In this document: positions 1-8,688 of the stretch, in pieces
How positions within the stretch are numbered: position 1 is the stretch's first letter
Layout of the letters: each line of letters begins with the position of its first letter
The notes under the pieces: model-generated
Told to the model about the DNA's origin: nothing
The model's input: only the letters and a program-made list of their open reading frames with translations
The model's database searches: none
Assembly: GCA_034178705.1 (NCBI GenBank)
Contig: JAXFQY010000004.1
Coordinates: 15,498-79,497, forward strand
Direction: 5' to 3'
DNA from: RUG12395 sp034178705
GTDB lineage: Bacteria > Bacillota > Clostridia > Oscillospirales > CAG-272
Length of the DNA stretch: 64,000 nucleotides
Translations under genes and position numbers: made by a program

Positions 1-877
1 GAAGCGTTGCTCCGCTCGCCTTAGCATGTCCACCGCCGCCGTAACGCACGGCTATCGGATTGATGTTATACCGGGAGGAACGCAGCTCACAGAGCACGCC
101 TCCTTTGTCTTCGGTAAAATTGCACCAGATATCCGTTCCCCGGATATCTGCCATGGTATTGACCATTCCGCGCGACAGCGAAAAGGCATCTGTGCCGAGC
201 GCCTCGACCTCTTCCTCTGTTGTGTAAAGATAAGCGACGCGATGTTCCGTAAAACGAATCTTCAGAATGAAGGAAGCGCGCATTTTCATCCGCTCGTAAT
301 CGTCGGAATACAGTGCTGTATAAATTCTTCCCCGATCGATTCCCCGCTCACACAGCATGGCAGCAAGTCGGAAGGTTCTTGCAGAAACGGAATCAAAGCG
401 GAATCTTCCGGAATCGGTAACCATTCCGGTATAAAGTGCTTCCGCAGCTTCCTGCGGGATCTCAAGCGAACACGCCTCCGCAAATGCGGCTATCAGTCCG
501 CAGCAGCTCTCAAAGCCGGAATCGACAACTTCGGTATGACAGATCTGTTCAAGAAACAGATGGTGGTCGATGCGCACGGTTTCCGCAGCCAGCGTATAGC
601 GGGCATCGCTGATAAGCGCCGGAGAGGAGGTATCCAGAACGAAAGCAAGCGCCCCGCTGTACTCTTCATCCGATATCTCGTCCATCTCAGAGCCGGAAAG
701 AAAAGAAAAGCGCGGCGCAGAATCCCCGACGGCAAAAATACGCTTTCCGGGGAAATTCGCGCGAAGAATATGCTTTAATCCAATCTGGCTTCCGATTGCG
801 TCACCATCCGGATTGCGATGCCGATGGATCACGATCGTATCATAAAGCCCGATCGCTTTCCTCACGCCGTCAAACAT
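1..877 (-). CDS. nrnA: DHH-family phosphoesterase, NrnA-like (3' end outside window)
   Basis: The reading frame runs off the window edge, so about 292 codons of the N-terminal and central part are present. It begins MFDGVRKAIGLYDTIVIHRH and continues with NPDGDAIGS, the first DHH-family metal motif. IDHH lies near residue 110, and the frame ends in the DHHA1 glycine-rich signature RYGGGGHAKASGA. In this family (NrnA, bifunctional oligoribonuclease/3'-phosphoadenosine-5'-phosphate phosphatase) these residues bind two Mn2+ ions and clear short oligoribonucleotides or pAp in the cytoplasm. The ATG at 877-875 has a good GGAGGA site just upstream. Only a few C-terminal residues should be missing. 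Substrate (nanoRNA, pAp or c-di-AMP products) cannot be decided from sequence. Confidence 0.85.
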   Translation of the reverse strand, partial: MFDGVRKAIGLYDTIVIHRHRNPDGDAIGSQIGLKHILRANFPGKRIFAVGDSAPRFSFLSGSEMDEISDEEYSGALAFVLDTSSPALISDARYTLAAETVRIDHHLFLEQICHTEVVDSGFESCCGLIAAFAEACSLEIPQEAAEALYTGMVTDSGRFRFDSVSARTFRLAAMLCERGIDRGRIYTALYSDDYERMKMRASFILKIRFTEHRVAYLYTTEEEVEALGTDAFSLSRGMVNTMADIRGTDIWCNFTEDKGGVLCELRSSRYNINPIAVRYGGGGHAKASGATL

Positions 878-998
878 ACTTCCTCCGCATATTTTTTATT
901 TGTTACTATTATAACATGAGTTAACACAGATATCTACATACAATATCAACGAAAATCGATTTAGTTTTATTGCAGATATTCCAAGAATCCATCATTTT

Positions 999-2198
999 TC
1001 AGTCGAAATAGCCCTGATACCGGATTTTTGTATCGCGCCAAGGGAAAAAATACCGATACAGATCCAGAAAATAGTCATCGGTCATACTGGCAATATAATC
1101 CGTTACAATCCTGTCCGGCTCCTCGTTTCCGTAGGAAGAACCGCGCAGAGCCTGAAACCGCTCGACATAGGCAATATGGTGAGTAAAAATCGGGGATTCC
1201 TTTCTCCCCTGCACAAGATCGTCAAACAGCCTCTCATACAGCTCCGCCATCATCGGACGCACCGTTTCCGCAAGGCGCCCCTCCTCCGTCACGCGGTTGT
1301 AAATCACCGCGTAATTCTCCTGTCTCGACTGCATCATGGCATCAAGGTAGCTGCGATCCAGCCGGATATAGGGCTTGCCGTAGCTGTTTTCGATCAGATT
1401 GACCGCCAGATTATTGACGATTTCGGTATTGGAGGCGCCGATCACATTATTTTGGAAAGGATCCTCCCGGATAAAACCGGCGCGCAAAGCGTCCTCCCGA
1501 TCTTTGCCGAGATAGGCAATAATGTCGGAAATGCGGACGACAATCGCTTCCAGCGTTGTCGGTGTGATACGGGTTACATAGGTCCGGTCTTTCTCGCAGC
1601 AGGAAAGCACACGGTCAAATTCAGCAAAATCCCCGATCGGTTCCGGAACATACTTTTCACGGTCAAGAAGAAAATTATGACTGCACAGTCCCGTCAGGGT
1701 CTGAAGGGTAATATTATAAGGATAGATACGGTCAAGCACACGCGCCGACTGCGCCGCATGGCAGAAGTGTCTGCCGGTACGGGCAAAGGAAATTTCATCA
1801 AGAAAGCGCTCTCCCGCATGGGCAAAGGGCGTGTGTCCCATATCATGTCCGAGCGCAATAGCCTCGATCAGATCCGTGTTGAGATTCAAAGCAGCACCGA
1901 TGGTCCGAGCGATGCGGGATACAAGCTGCACATGCAGCATTCTGTGCGAGACATCGTCGTTCTTGACAAAAGAAAAGACCTGCGTTTTGTCGGAATACCT
2001 GTTATAGAAGGGGCAATGCATAATCATTTCGGTATCGCGTGCATAGGCAGATCGCCATCCGGTATCAACAATTCCCATGCTTCCGTAGCGATAAACCGCA
2101 GCGCTGTCCGGACATGCCGTCCGCGGATACGTTCCGGTGGCACGTTCGGTTTTCATTCTTGCTGTCAGCTCTGCCGACAGGGTATCCAGCTTCATCAT
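999..2198 (-). CDS. dgt: HD-domain deoxyguanosinetriphosphate triphosphohydrolase-like protein
   Basis: The 399-residue cytoplasmic protein carries the dGTPase-type HD motif: a His in RMLHVQ, then ALGHDMGHTPFAHAGE. Family members hydrolyse dNTPs to the deoxynucleoside plus triphosphate and so adjust dNTP pools. The frame is open upstream to 2240, but I choose the ATG at 2198. A TATAAT -10 box at 2221-2226 lies inside the longer reading frame, and a GGAGGA site sits 9 bases before this ATG, so earlier starts would fall in or before the promoter. It is a single-gene unit facing away from the antiporter gene. The specific nucleotide substrate is not readable from sequence. Confidence 0.85.
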   Translation of the reverse strand: MMKLDTLSAELTARMKTERATGTYPRTACPDSAAVYRYGSMGIVDTGWRSAYARDTEMIMHCPFYNRYSDKTQVFSFVKNDDVSHRMLHVQLVSRIARTIGAALNLNTDLIEAIALGHDMGHTPFAHAGERFLDEISFARTGRHFCHAAQSARVLDRIYPYNITLQTLTGLCSHNFLLDREKYVPEPIGDFAEFDRVLSCCEKDRTYVTRITPTTLEAIVVRISDIIAYLGKDREDALRAGFIREDPFQNNVIGASNTEIVNNLAVNLIENSYGKPYIRLDRSYLDAMMQSRQENYAVIYNRVTEEGRLAETVRPMMAELYERLFDDLVQGRKESPIFTHHIAYVERFQALRGSSYGNEEPDRIVTDYIASMTDDYFLDLYRYFFPWRDTKIRYQGYFD

Positions 2199-2220
2199 GA
2201 CCTTCTGTCCTCCGGACAAC

Positions 2221-2226
2221 ATTATA
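2221..2226 (-). promoter_or_regulatory. -10 box of the HD-dNTPase gene
   Basis: Reads TATAAT on the minus strand, 22 bases upstream of the chosen ATG at 2198. A -35 match about 17 bases further up (CTTTTC/TTTTCA) is poor. Its position inside the longer open frame decides the start codon. Confidence 0.6.
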
Positions 2227-2319
2227 ACACCTTCCGGCACTTTGAAAAGGGGCTTTTTGTTTTTTCTCCATTATTGACAAATTTCGATGCACCCGATTAG
2301 GAAAAACCGCCGAAACCGA

Positions 2320-2348
2320 TTGACATAGTAAAATCCCGGTGCTATAAT
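2320..2348 (+). promoter_or_regulatory. Sigma-A-type promoter for the antiporter gene
   Basis: Perfect TTGACA at 2320-2325 and perfect TATAAT at 2343-2348, separated by exactly 17 bases, about 30 bases before the ATG at 2379. It implies a short leader and strong constitutive expression. Confidence 0.85.
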
Positions 2349-2378
2349 GATGCGTATTTTAGAAACAGAGGCGATTTT

Positions 2379-3704
2379 ATGTCAACTACACAGATTCTTC
2401 TCAGTGTCTCCGTTTGCCTGTTTGTAGGGCTGATGATGACACGCATTCTGAAGCGGCTTCATCTTCCGGACGTTACCGCCTATCTGATCGGGGGCGTCCT
2501 GATTGGCTCCTTCTGCCTCGGACGCTTTGTTATAGGCGGATACAGCTTCGGTTTTAACAGCGAAATTGCTCCGGTTGAGGCCTTCACCCTGATCAGTGAT
2601 GTGGCGCTCGGCTTCATTGCATTCGATATCGGAAATGAGTTCCGGCTTCAGGATCTGAAGCATACCGGCAAAAAAGCAACCATCATCGGCATCGTGCAAG
2701 CGCTTACCGCAACCCTTCTTGTCGATGCGGTGCTGATCGGTACGCATTATCTCCTTCTCTCCGTTACCGGAACCGATTATCTCCCTCTCCCTGCTGCTAT
2801 TCTTCTCGGTGCGATTGCAGCGGCAACGGCACCGGCTGCAACCCTTATGGTCGTGCGTCAATACAAAGCGGAAGGGCCTCTTACCAACCTGCTCCTGCCG
2901 ATTGTTGCCCTTGATGATGCCGTCGGACTGATCGTTTTTGCTGTCTCCTTCGGTGTTTCCAAGGCGCTTTACGGCAGCTCGCTCAGTGTGATCTCCGTCG
3001 TTGTAGAGCCGCTGCTTGAAATTCTGTTTTCCCTTCTTGTCGGCGGCCTGTTCGGAGCGGCACTCTCCTACATCGAACGGATTTTTCATTCCAGAAGCAA
3101 CCGTTTGACTCTGATGATCTGCTTTGTCTTTCTCACGATTGTTGTCTCCAAGCTCAGTTTTACCATCGGCGCCGTTACCCTGCGCTTCTCTTCTCTTCTC
3201 ACTTGCATGATGCTCGGCACCGTTTTTTGCAATCTCTGCAAAACCTCGGAGGAGATGATGGAGCGCGTGGAGCGCTGGACAAAGCCGCTTTTTCTGCTTT
3301 TCTTTGTTATCAGCGGCGCAAGCCTTGATCTCAGCGTCTTTACACAGCCGATTTTTGTGTTGATCGGCGTGATCTATATCCTTTCCCGCTCCCTCGGAAA
3401 ATATTTCGGCTCCATGGGCAGTGCCAAAGCAACCGGCTGTGAAGAGAGCATTGTCAAATATCTCGGAATTACCCTGTTGCCGCAGGCTGGCGTCGCGCTC
3501 GGCATGGTAAGCACGGTCTCGGCCGATCCGGTTTTCGGTCCTTCCCACATCGGAAACACCGTGCGATTCATCGTTCTTTTCGCCGTCCTCGTTTATGAAA
3601 TTGTAGGACCGGTCATGACCAAAGATGCCCTCACAAAAGCAGGAGATATCAAGGCAAAGCCGGAAGGCACAACCGCCCGCCGCGAAAATCCCCGTGTTTC
3701 TTGA
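2379..3704 (+). CDS. CPA2-family cation:proton antiporter (Na+/H+ or K+/H+)
   Basis: The 441-residue integral membrane protein has about 12 hydrophobic segments. The N-terminal part (LHLPDVTAYLIGGVLIGSF) resembles KefB/NapA-type exchangers. The membrane motif LDDAVGLIVFA near residue 180 contains paired Asp residues like the ion-binding aspartates of CPA2 antiporters. It lacks the C-terminal TrkA/RCK nucleotide-binding domain of Kef proteins, so it is a minimal transporter. It likely exchanges Na+ or K+ for H+ across the cytoplasmic membrane, but ion specificity cannot be assigned. A strong promoter lies directly upstream, the ribosome-binding site (AGAGGCG) is mediocre, and the gene is followed by an intrinsic terminator. 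Confidence 0.85.
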   Translation: MSTTQILLSVSVCLFVGLMMTRILKRLHLPDVTAYLIGGVLIGSFCLGRFVIGGYSFGFNSEIAPVEAFTLISDVALGFIAFDIGNEFRLQDLKHTGKKATIIGIVQALTATLLVDAVLIGTHYLLLSVTGTDYLPLPAAILLGAIAAATAPAATLMVVRQYKAEGPLTNLLLPIVALDDAVGLIVFAVSFGVSKALYGSSLSVISVVVEPLLEILFSLLVGGLFGAALSYIERIFHSRSNRLTLMICFVFLTIVVSKLSFTIGAVTLRFSSLLTCMMLGTVFCNLCKTSEEMMERVERWTKPLFLLFFVISGASLDLSVFTQPIFVLIGVIYILSRSLGKYFGSMGSAKATGCEESIVKYLGITLLPQAGVALGMVSTVSADPVFGPSHIGNTVRFIVLFAVLVYEIVGPVMTKDALTKAGDIKAKPEGTTARRENPRVS

Positions 3705-3771
3705 AAATCTCCTGGGTATTGCCTTTCCGCAGGAATATTGGAAACACTCAGCGCTCAGAAAAAGCAACGGA

Positions 3772-3803
3772 GAACAGCGATCGTTCCGACCGCTGTTCTT
3801 TTC
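3772..3803 (+). terminator. Intrinsic terminator after the antiporter gene
   Basis: 8-bp stem GAACAGCG (3772-3779) with CGCTGTTC (3791-3798), followed by a short T run at 3799-3802. Confidence 0.65.
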
Positions 3804-3871
3804 GCGTGCAAGGCCGCTCCAAGCGCCGCAAGGTGCACTGTTTTTTCTCTTAACGTTTTTGCTTTTCTCTC

Positions 3872-3900
3872 TTGACAAATTCTTACCCGTATGCTAAAAT
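3872..3900 (+). promoter_or_regulatory. Promoter of the riboswitch/P-type ATPase transcript
   Basis: TTGACA at 3872-3877, 17-base spacer, TAAAAT at 3895-3900. Transcription would start just before the riboswitch aptamer. Confidence 0.8.
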
Positions 3901-3906
3901 TTTGTC

Positions 3907-3977
3907 TGTAGGGGAGTAGTCAGCACCTTTCGGTGCGATAACGCCAACACACGGATCTTCGGATTCTGGCTTATCTT
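3907..3977 (+). ncRNA. yybP-ykoY manganese riboswitch aptamer
   Basis: The leader contains the conserved GGGGAGTAG element at 3911-3919, an accessory hairpin (GCACC-TTTC-GGTGC) and a second conserved segment, GCCAACAC, with a hairpin closing in GGC. These are the two loop signatures of the yybP-ykoY class, which senses Mn2+ and often precedes P-type ATPases, MntP or TerC/YkoY transporters. It lies between a strong promoter and a strong terminator, as expected for a transcriptional switch. The class was recognised by eye; a covariance-model search would be decisive. Confidence 0.8.
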
Positions 3978-3978
3978 A

Positions 3979-4023
3979 AAAGACGAGACTTACCGGGTCG
4001 GTAAGTTGCGTCTTTCTTTTTTT
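3979..4023 (+). terminator. Riboswitch expression-platform terminator
   Basis: Stem AAAGACG (3979-3985) with CGTCTTT (4009-4015), continued inside by ACTTACC with GGTAAGT, then CTTTTTTT. It lies between the aptamer and the ATPase start codon, so default transcription would stop here unless ligand binding prevents hairpin formation. Confidence 0.8.
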
Positions 4024-4113
4024 CCGTTACGGCCCGACACCACGCCGGACAGCGGTTCCCGGTATAATCCATTCAGAATCCGCAAAAATAATCAAAAAGG
4101 AGTGTCCCGATTC

Positions 4114-6783
4114 ATGACCCATTACCTTGAACCGAAGGAAAAGGTTCTGCAGGACCTCGGCACGGATGCCGGAGGTCTGAGCAGTGCAGAAGCCGCCAAG
4201 CGCGCAGAGCAATACGGCAGGAATAAGCTTGCTGAGGGAAAGAAGGAGTCTCTTCTCCACCGTTTTCTCTCTCAGCTTGCCGACCCGATGATCATCATTC
4301 TTCTCGTTGCTGCCGTAATTTCTGCGGTGACCACTATCGTTTCCAACCAGGTAAACGGCGGAGGCGAGAGCTTTGCTGATGTCTTCATTATTCTTTTCGT
4401 TGTTATTCTCAACGCTGTTCTCGGTGTCATTCAGGAAAGCAAGGCAGAGGCGGCAATTGAAGCCCTGAAGGATATGACGGCAGCTACCTCCAAGGTTCTG
4501 CGCGACGGGAAACAGATTACGGTCCGCAGCGAGGAGCTTGTTCCCGGCGATATCATCCTTCTGGAAGCGGGAGACTCCGTGCCCGCCGACTGCCGTATTC
4601 TCGAATGTGCCTCTCTGAAAATCGAAGAGGCTGCCCTCACCGGTGAGTCGGTTCCCGTGGAAAAAACCGACGATGTTGTCTCCCATGACGGGAAAGAAGT
4701 TCCCCTCGGAGACCGCAGAAACATGTGCTACATGGGCAGCACCGCCGTTTACGGACGCGGCACTGCCGTTGTCTGCGGAACCGGAATGAATACCGAGATG
4801 GGAAAGATCGCCTCAGCGCTTACCGCAACCGAGGAGGAGCAAACCCCGCTGCAAAAAAAACTTGCGGGACTTTCCGTCGTTCTCACCTGGATCGTCCTCG
4901 CCATCTGTGTTGTGATTTTCGCCGTGGAAATTCTGGAAAGCTTCGTGCTTCAGGGAAGCTTCCCCGCGTTCAGCGAGCTGCTTGAATTCTTCATGGTCGC
5001 TGTCAGCCTTGCCGTTGCGGCCATCCCCGAAGGACTGGCTGCAGTCGTGACAATCGTCCTTTCGATCGGCGTCACAAAAATGTCCAAGCGCAACGCAGTC
5101 ATCCGCAAGCTGACCGCCGTGGAAACGCTCGGCTGTGCGCAGGTTATCTGCTCGGACAAAACCGGCACTCTTACCCAAAATAAAATGACCGTGGTTGACC
5201 GTTATACAAGCGACGAACGACTGCTTGTCACCGCAATGGCGCTCTGCTCCGATGCGGAATATGACAAAACAGAGGGCAAGGCCGTCGGAGAACCTACGGA
5301 ATGCGCCCTCGTCAACGATGCTTTCACGCTCGGATATGACAAGAATGAATTGAAAACCGCCGAACCGCGTATCGGAGAGGTTCCCTTCGACTCCGGCAGA
5401 AAACGCATGACCACTGTCCACTCTACAAACGGAAAGATTCTCCAGTATACCAAGGGAGCGCCCGATGAGCTTCTCAAATGCTGCAGCCGGATTCTGACAG
5501 CAGACGGAATTCTGCCGCTGGACGATACCAAGCGTGCGGAGATTGCCGAGCAAAACAAAGGAATGGCAGACAAGGCGCTTCGGGTTCTCGCTGCCGCCTA
5601 CCGGGAGCTGGACGTAACCCCTGCGGAATATACGGCAGACGCCCTGGAAAAAGACCTGATCTTTGTCGGGCTTTGCGGCATGATCGATCCTGTCCGCCCT
5701 GAGGTTAAGGCAGCGATCGAGGAGTGCAAGGAAGCAAGCGTCCGTGTCATTATGATTACGGGCGACCATATTGACACCGCAGTTGCTATCGCACGGGAAC
5801 TCGGGATTCTTACTGACCGTTCCCAGGCAATCATGGGAATGGAGCTGAACTCACTCTCCGATGAAGAGCTTGACCGTGTAATCGATCGGTACAGCGTTTA
5901 CGCACGGGTCCAGCCGGAGCACAAGGTCCGCATCGTTGAAGCCTGGAAACGCCGCGGCATGATCACCGCCATGACAGGAGACGGTGTCAACGATGCCCCG
6001 AGCATCAAGGCTGCCGACATCGGAATCGGCATGGGAATCACCGGCACAGACGTCACGAAAAATGTCGCCGATATGATTCTTGCGGATGACAATTTTGCCA
6101 CCATTGTTTCCGCGGTCGAGGAAGGCAGAAAAATCTACGCCAACATCCGCCGCGCCATTCAGTTCCTGCTTTCCTCCAACCTCAGTGAGGTGATCAGTGT
6201 CTTTGTCGCAACACTTCTCGGCTTTGTGATTCTCAAGCCGGTTCATTTGCTGTGGATCAACCTCATCACCGACAGTCTCCCGGCGCTGGCCCTTGGTATG
6301 GAGCACGGAGAAGCCGGAATCATGCGGCAGAAACCGCGCAGCTCGAAAGAAGGGATCTTCTCCGGTGGAGTCGGTTTCGATGTCGTCTATCAGGGATTGC
6401 TTGTATCCGTACTGACTCTCGCCGCCTATCTGATCGGTCACTATATGGAAGCAAATGAATGGGTCTTCACGCAAAGCCGCGACGGTATGACCATGGCGTT
6501 TCTCACCATGTCGATGGCGGAGATTTTCCACGCCTTCAACATGCGTTCGCGCCGCGGGTCCATCTTCACACTGAAGAAGCAGAATGTCGTTCTGTGGGGT
6601 GCAGCCGCCCTGGCCTTCCTGCTTACCGCCGGTGTCATCTATATTCCGCCGCTTGCCAGAATGTTTGACTTTTCAACCATTAGCCTGGCAGAATATCTTG
6701 TTGCCATGGGACTTGCTCTATCCGTCATCCCGCTGGTTGAGCTTGTCAAGTTGCTCCAGAGGCTTTGCGCAAAAAAGAAATAA
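4114..6783 (+). CDS. P-type (IIA) cation-translocating ATPase, Ca2+/Mn2+ type
   Basis: The 889-residue membrane pump has all P-type landmarks in order: N-terminal cation ATPase domain, TGES in the actuator, PEGL in M4, phosphorylated Asp348 in CSDKTGTLTQ, MITGDH, GDGVNDAP, and NLITDSLPALALG in M6. PEGL with the M6 N..D pattern is typical of SERCA/PMCA-like type IIA pumps. It couples ATP hydrolysis to export of Ca2+ or Mn2+. The Mn2+-type riboswitch in the leader favours Mn2+ detoxification as a physiological role (inference). The frame is open upstream to 4006, but that start lies within the terminator; the ATG at 4114 follows AAAAAGGAG. A strong terminator follows. Confidence 0.93.
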   Translation: MTHYLEPKEKVLQDLGTDAGGLSSAEAAKRAEQYGRNKLAEGKKESLLHRFLSQLADPMIIILLVAAVISAVTTIVSNQVNGGGESFADVFIILFVVILNAVLGVIQESKAEAAIEALKDMTAATSKVLRDGKQITVRSEELVPGDIILLEAGDSVPADCRILECASLKIEEAALTGESVPVEKTDDVVSHDGKEVPLGDRRNMCYMGSTAVYGRGTAVVCGTGMNTEMGKIASALTATEEEQTPLQKKLAGLSVVLTWIVLAICVVIFAVEILESFVLQGSFPAFSELLEFFMVAVSLAVAAIPEGLAAVVTIVLSIGVTKMSKRNAVIRKLTAVETLGCAQVICSDKTGTLTQNKMTVVDRYTSDERLLVTAMALCSDAEYDKTEGKAVGEPTECALVNDAFTLGYDKNELKTAEPRIGEVPFDSGRKRMTTVHSTNGKILQYTKGAPDELLKCCSRILTADGILPLDDTKRAEIAEQNKGMADKALRVLAAAYRELDVTPAEYTADALEKDLIFVGLCGMIDPVRPEVKAAIEECKEASVRVIMITGDHIDTAVAIARELGILTDRSQAIMGMELNSLSDEELDRVIDRYSVYARVQPEHKVRIVEAWKRRGMITAMTGDGVNDAPSIKAADIGIGMGITGTDVTKNVADMILADDNFATIVSAVEEGRKIYANIRRAIQFLLSSNLSEVISVFVATLLGFVILKPVHLLWINLITDSLPALALGMEHGEAGIMRQKPRSSKEGIFSGGVGFDVVYQGLLVSVLTLAAYLIGHYMEANEWVFTQSRDGMTMAFLTMSMAEIFHAFNMRSRRGSIFTLKKQNVVLWGAAALAFLLTAGVIYIPPLARMFDFSTISLAEYLVAMGLALSVIPLVELVKLLQRLCAKKK

Positions 6784-6791
6784 CACTTTCA

Positions 6792-6823
6792 GGGAAGGAC
6801 GCCGATCGGCGTCCTTCCCTTTT
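6792..6823 (+). terminator. Intrinsic terminator after the P-type ATPase
   Basis: 12-bp perfect stem GGGAAGGACGCC (6792-6803) with GGCGTCCTTCCC (6808-6819), loop GATC, then TTTT. Confidence 0.85.
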
Positions 6824-6953
6824 CCCCTTCCTATGAAGCCGGTTTGCAACCGGTCAATCCTTTTTCTATGACCGAATTTCGATAAAACGGTCGATTGATG
6901 CCGATTAACAGAGAAACAGGAAAAAAACCGGCCTTTTCATGGCAGATTGACTA

Positions 6954-6982
6954 TTGAAAAAAGGAAAAAAATACGGTATACT
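6954..6982 (+). promoter_or_regulatory. Promoter of the ATP synthase operon
   Basis: TTGAAA at 6954-6959, 17-base A-rich spacer, TATACT at 6977-6982, about 40 bases before atpI. Confidence 0.7.
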
Positions 6983-7024
6983 AAATAATATTACGGCTAT
7001 GCTCCGCACAAAGGAGGAGACAAT

Positions 7025-7423
7025 ATGCGTAAGAAGGCAAAGATCGATCCTACCGTCCGAAAGGAAACCCTGTATATCGGGGTCGCCGTGCTGATACTCA
7101 GCGCGCTGATGGAAGCCGTGTTCCTGATCATAGGGAAATGGGATTATACCGTGCTTCTTGGTAATCTTCTCAGCGGCTGTGCGGCGGTTCTCAATTTTTT
7201 TCTGATGGGCATCACGGTACAAAATGTTGTCGGGCGGGAGGAAAAAGAGATTGTGTCCCGAGTCCGTCTTTCTCAGGTTCTGCGTTATCTCATGCTTTTT
7301 GCTGTTGCCATACTTGGGCTTCTTCTGCCCTGCTTTAACCTCTTCTCGGTTCTTATCCCCTTATTTTTTCCCCGCATTGCCGCATCTTTTCGTCCGCTCT
7401 TTCTGCGGCAGAAGGACAAATAA
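7025..7423 (+). CDS. atpI: AtpI-like membrane protein, first gene of the ATP synthase operon
   Basis: The 132-residue protein has a short basic N-terminus and about four hydrophobic segments arranged as two hairpins, the usual size and topology of AtpI/ATP synthase I proteins. AtpI is thought to assist c-ring assembly or ion supply in the membrane. Identification rests mainly on position, immediately before atpB, and on topology, because the family is poorly conserved. The ATG is preceded by AAAGGAGGAGA. Confidence 0.75.
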   Translation: MRKKAKIDPTVRKETLYIGVAVLILSALMEAVFLIIGKWDYTVLLGNLLSGCAAVLNFFLMGITVQNVVGREEKEIVSRVRLSQVLRYLMLFAVAILGLLLPCFNLFSVLIPLFFPRIAASFRPLFLRQKDK

Positions 7424-7456
7424 ATCCCGGTGCTTTACCCGAAAGGGGGTGAATTT

Positions 7457-8365
7457 TTGAAAAAAAACAAACGCGCTTTTCTTGCTGTTGATATTCTGTT
7501 GCTGATTTTGATCATTCTTCCCATCATCGCAGCCATAACACTCAAGGTGCTCTTTACCCCGGCTTCGGATGAAGTCCGGATTGAAGGTGCCATGATCTAT
7601 TATACCCTGAAAATGCCCTTTCTCGGCGATTTTCCGATTACGGAATCTCAGATCAATTCCTGGCTTGTCATGCTCTCCGTTTTTTGGCTCTGTCTTTATC
7701 TGACTCACGGTCTGAGCGTAAAAGGAGGCACTCGCCGGCAGGTTCTTGCAGAATGGGCAGTCGAGCAGACGGAAAAAATGGTCGCAACCAATATGGGAAG
7801 TCATTTCGGCGGCTTTGCCCCGTTTATTGCCGCCGTTATGGTTCTGTCCGCCTTTTCCAGTCTTTTGTCTCTTTTCGGTCTTTATGCTCCGACGTCGGAT
7901 ATCAATATTGTCGCCGGCTGGGCACTGCTTGTCTTCATGCTGATTACCTATTATAAATGTAAGTGCGGTCCCCTCCAGTATCTGAAGAGTTTTGCGGAAC
8001 CGGTTCCCCTTCTTGCGCCGCTGAATATCATCAGTGAGGTTGCGACCCCGATTTCCATGGCATTCCGTCATTACGGAAACGTGCTTTCGGGCGCGGTCAT
8101 TTCCGTCCTGCTTGGTTATGCGCTGACCTCACTGTCCAAAATGCTTCTCGGCTGGCTTCCCGGTGTCCTCGGAGAGATTCCCTTGCTTCGCATCGGACTT
8201 CCTGCTGTGCTCTCCCTTTATTTTGACATTTTCAGCGGTCTTCTTCAGGCCTTCATCTTCGCTATGCTGACCATGCTCTATGTTTCCGGCGGCTTCCCCG
8301 TCGATCTGTACGAACAGAGACAAGCAAAAAAGAATGCTAAAAAACAGGCAAAAAATCAAGCATAA
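7457..8365 (+). CDS. atpB: F-type ATP synthase subunit a
   Basis: The 302-residue polytopic membrane protein forms the ion half-channels against the c-ring. The segment SMAFRHYGNVLSGAVIS supplies the essential Arg of the a subunit (RLFGN-type motif), with further transmembrane helices up to the C-terminus. I place the start at TTG 7457, directly after the Shine-Dalgarno stretch AAAGGGGGTG; an upstream in-frame ATG at 7430 would put the ribosome-binding site inside the gene. The C-terminal tail is very rich in Lys, Gln and Asn. Confidence 0.9.
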   Translation: MKKNKRAFLAVDILLLILIILPIIAAITLKVLFTPASDEVRIEGAMIYYTLKMPFLGDFPITESQINSWLVMLSVFWLCLYLTHGLSVKGGTRRQVLAEWAVEQTEKMVATNMGSHFGGFAPFIAAVMVLSAFSSLLSLFGLYAPTSDINIVAGWALLVFMLITYYKCKCGPLQYLKSFAEPVPLLAPLNIISEVATPISMAFRHYGNVLSGAVISVLLGYALTSLSKMLLGWLPGVLGEIPLLRIGLPAVLSLYFDIFSGLLQAFIFAMLTMLYVSGGFPVDLYEQRQAKKNAKKQAKNQA

Positions 8366-8392
8366 ACAAAATTATTTTCGGAGGAAAAAAAC

Positions 8393-8677
8393 ATGTTGGA
8401 ACTTGCAATCGGAATTATTCTCGGCGGCTGTGCTCTCGGTGCCGGCGCCGCTATGATCGCCGGTATCGGTCCCGGTATCGGTGAAGGCAACGCAGTCGCA
8501 AAAGCCTGCGAAGCCATCGGCAGACAGCCGGAGTGCAAAGGTGCCGTTACGACAACCATGCTGATGGGGTGCGCAGTTGCCGAAACCACCGGTCTTTATG
8601 CGCTTGTTATCGCAATTCTTCTTATTTTCGTCGCACCGGGACGTTTCGTGAACATCCTGCTCAATGCCATCAAATAA
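8393..8677 (+). CDS. atpE: F-type ATP synthase subunit c (Na+-type, two-carboxylate)
   Basis: The 94-residue hairpin protein forms the rotor ring. Helix 1 contains GIGPGIGEG and the loop ARG-GLN-PRO signature is RQPE. Helix 2 has VAETTGLY with the ion-binding Glu64. By alignment with the Na+-binding c subunit of Ilyobacter, the Gln32 ligand is replaced by Glu31 here, while Val62, Glu64, Thr65 and Tyr69 match Na+-ligand positions. This pattern is known from Na+-coupled rotors with two carboxylates, such as that of Fusobacterium. Na+ coupling is therefore likely, though inferred. The gene has its own GGAGG site 28 bases after atpB. Confidence 0.93.
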   Translation: MLELAIGIILGGCALGAGAAMIAGIGPGIGEGNAVAKACEAIGRQPECKGAVTTTMLMGCAVAETTGLYALVIAILLIFVAPGRFVNILLNAIK

Positions 8678-8688
8678 GGAGGCGTACC

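Noticed and set aside
4006..4113. N-terminal extension of the P-type ATPase frame
   Set aside because: It begins inside the riboswitch terminator stem; the ATG at 4114 has the Shine-Dalgarno site.
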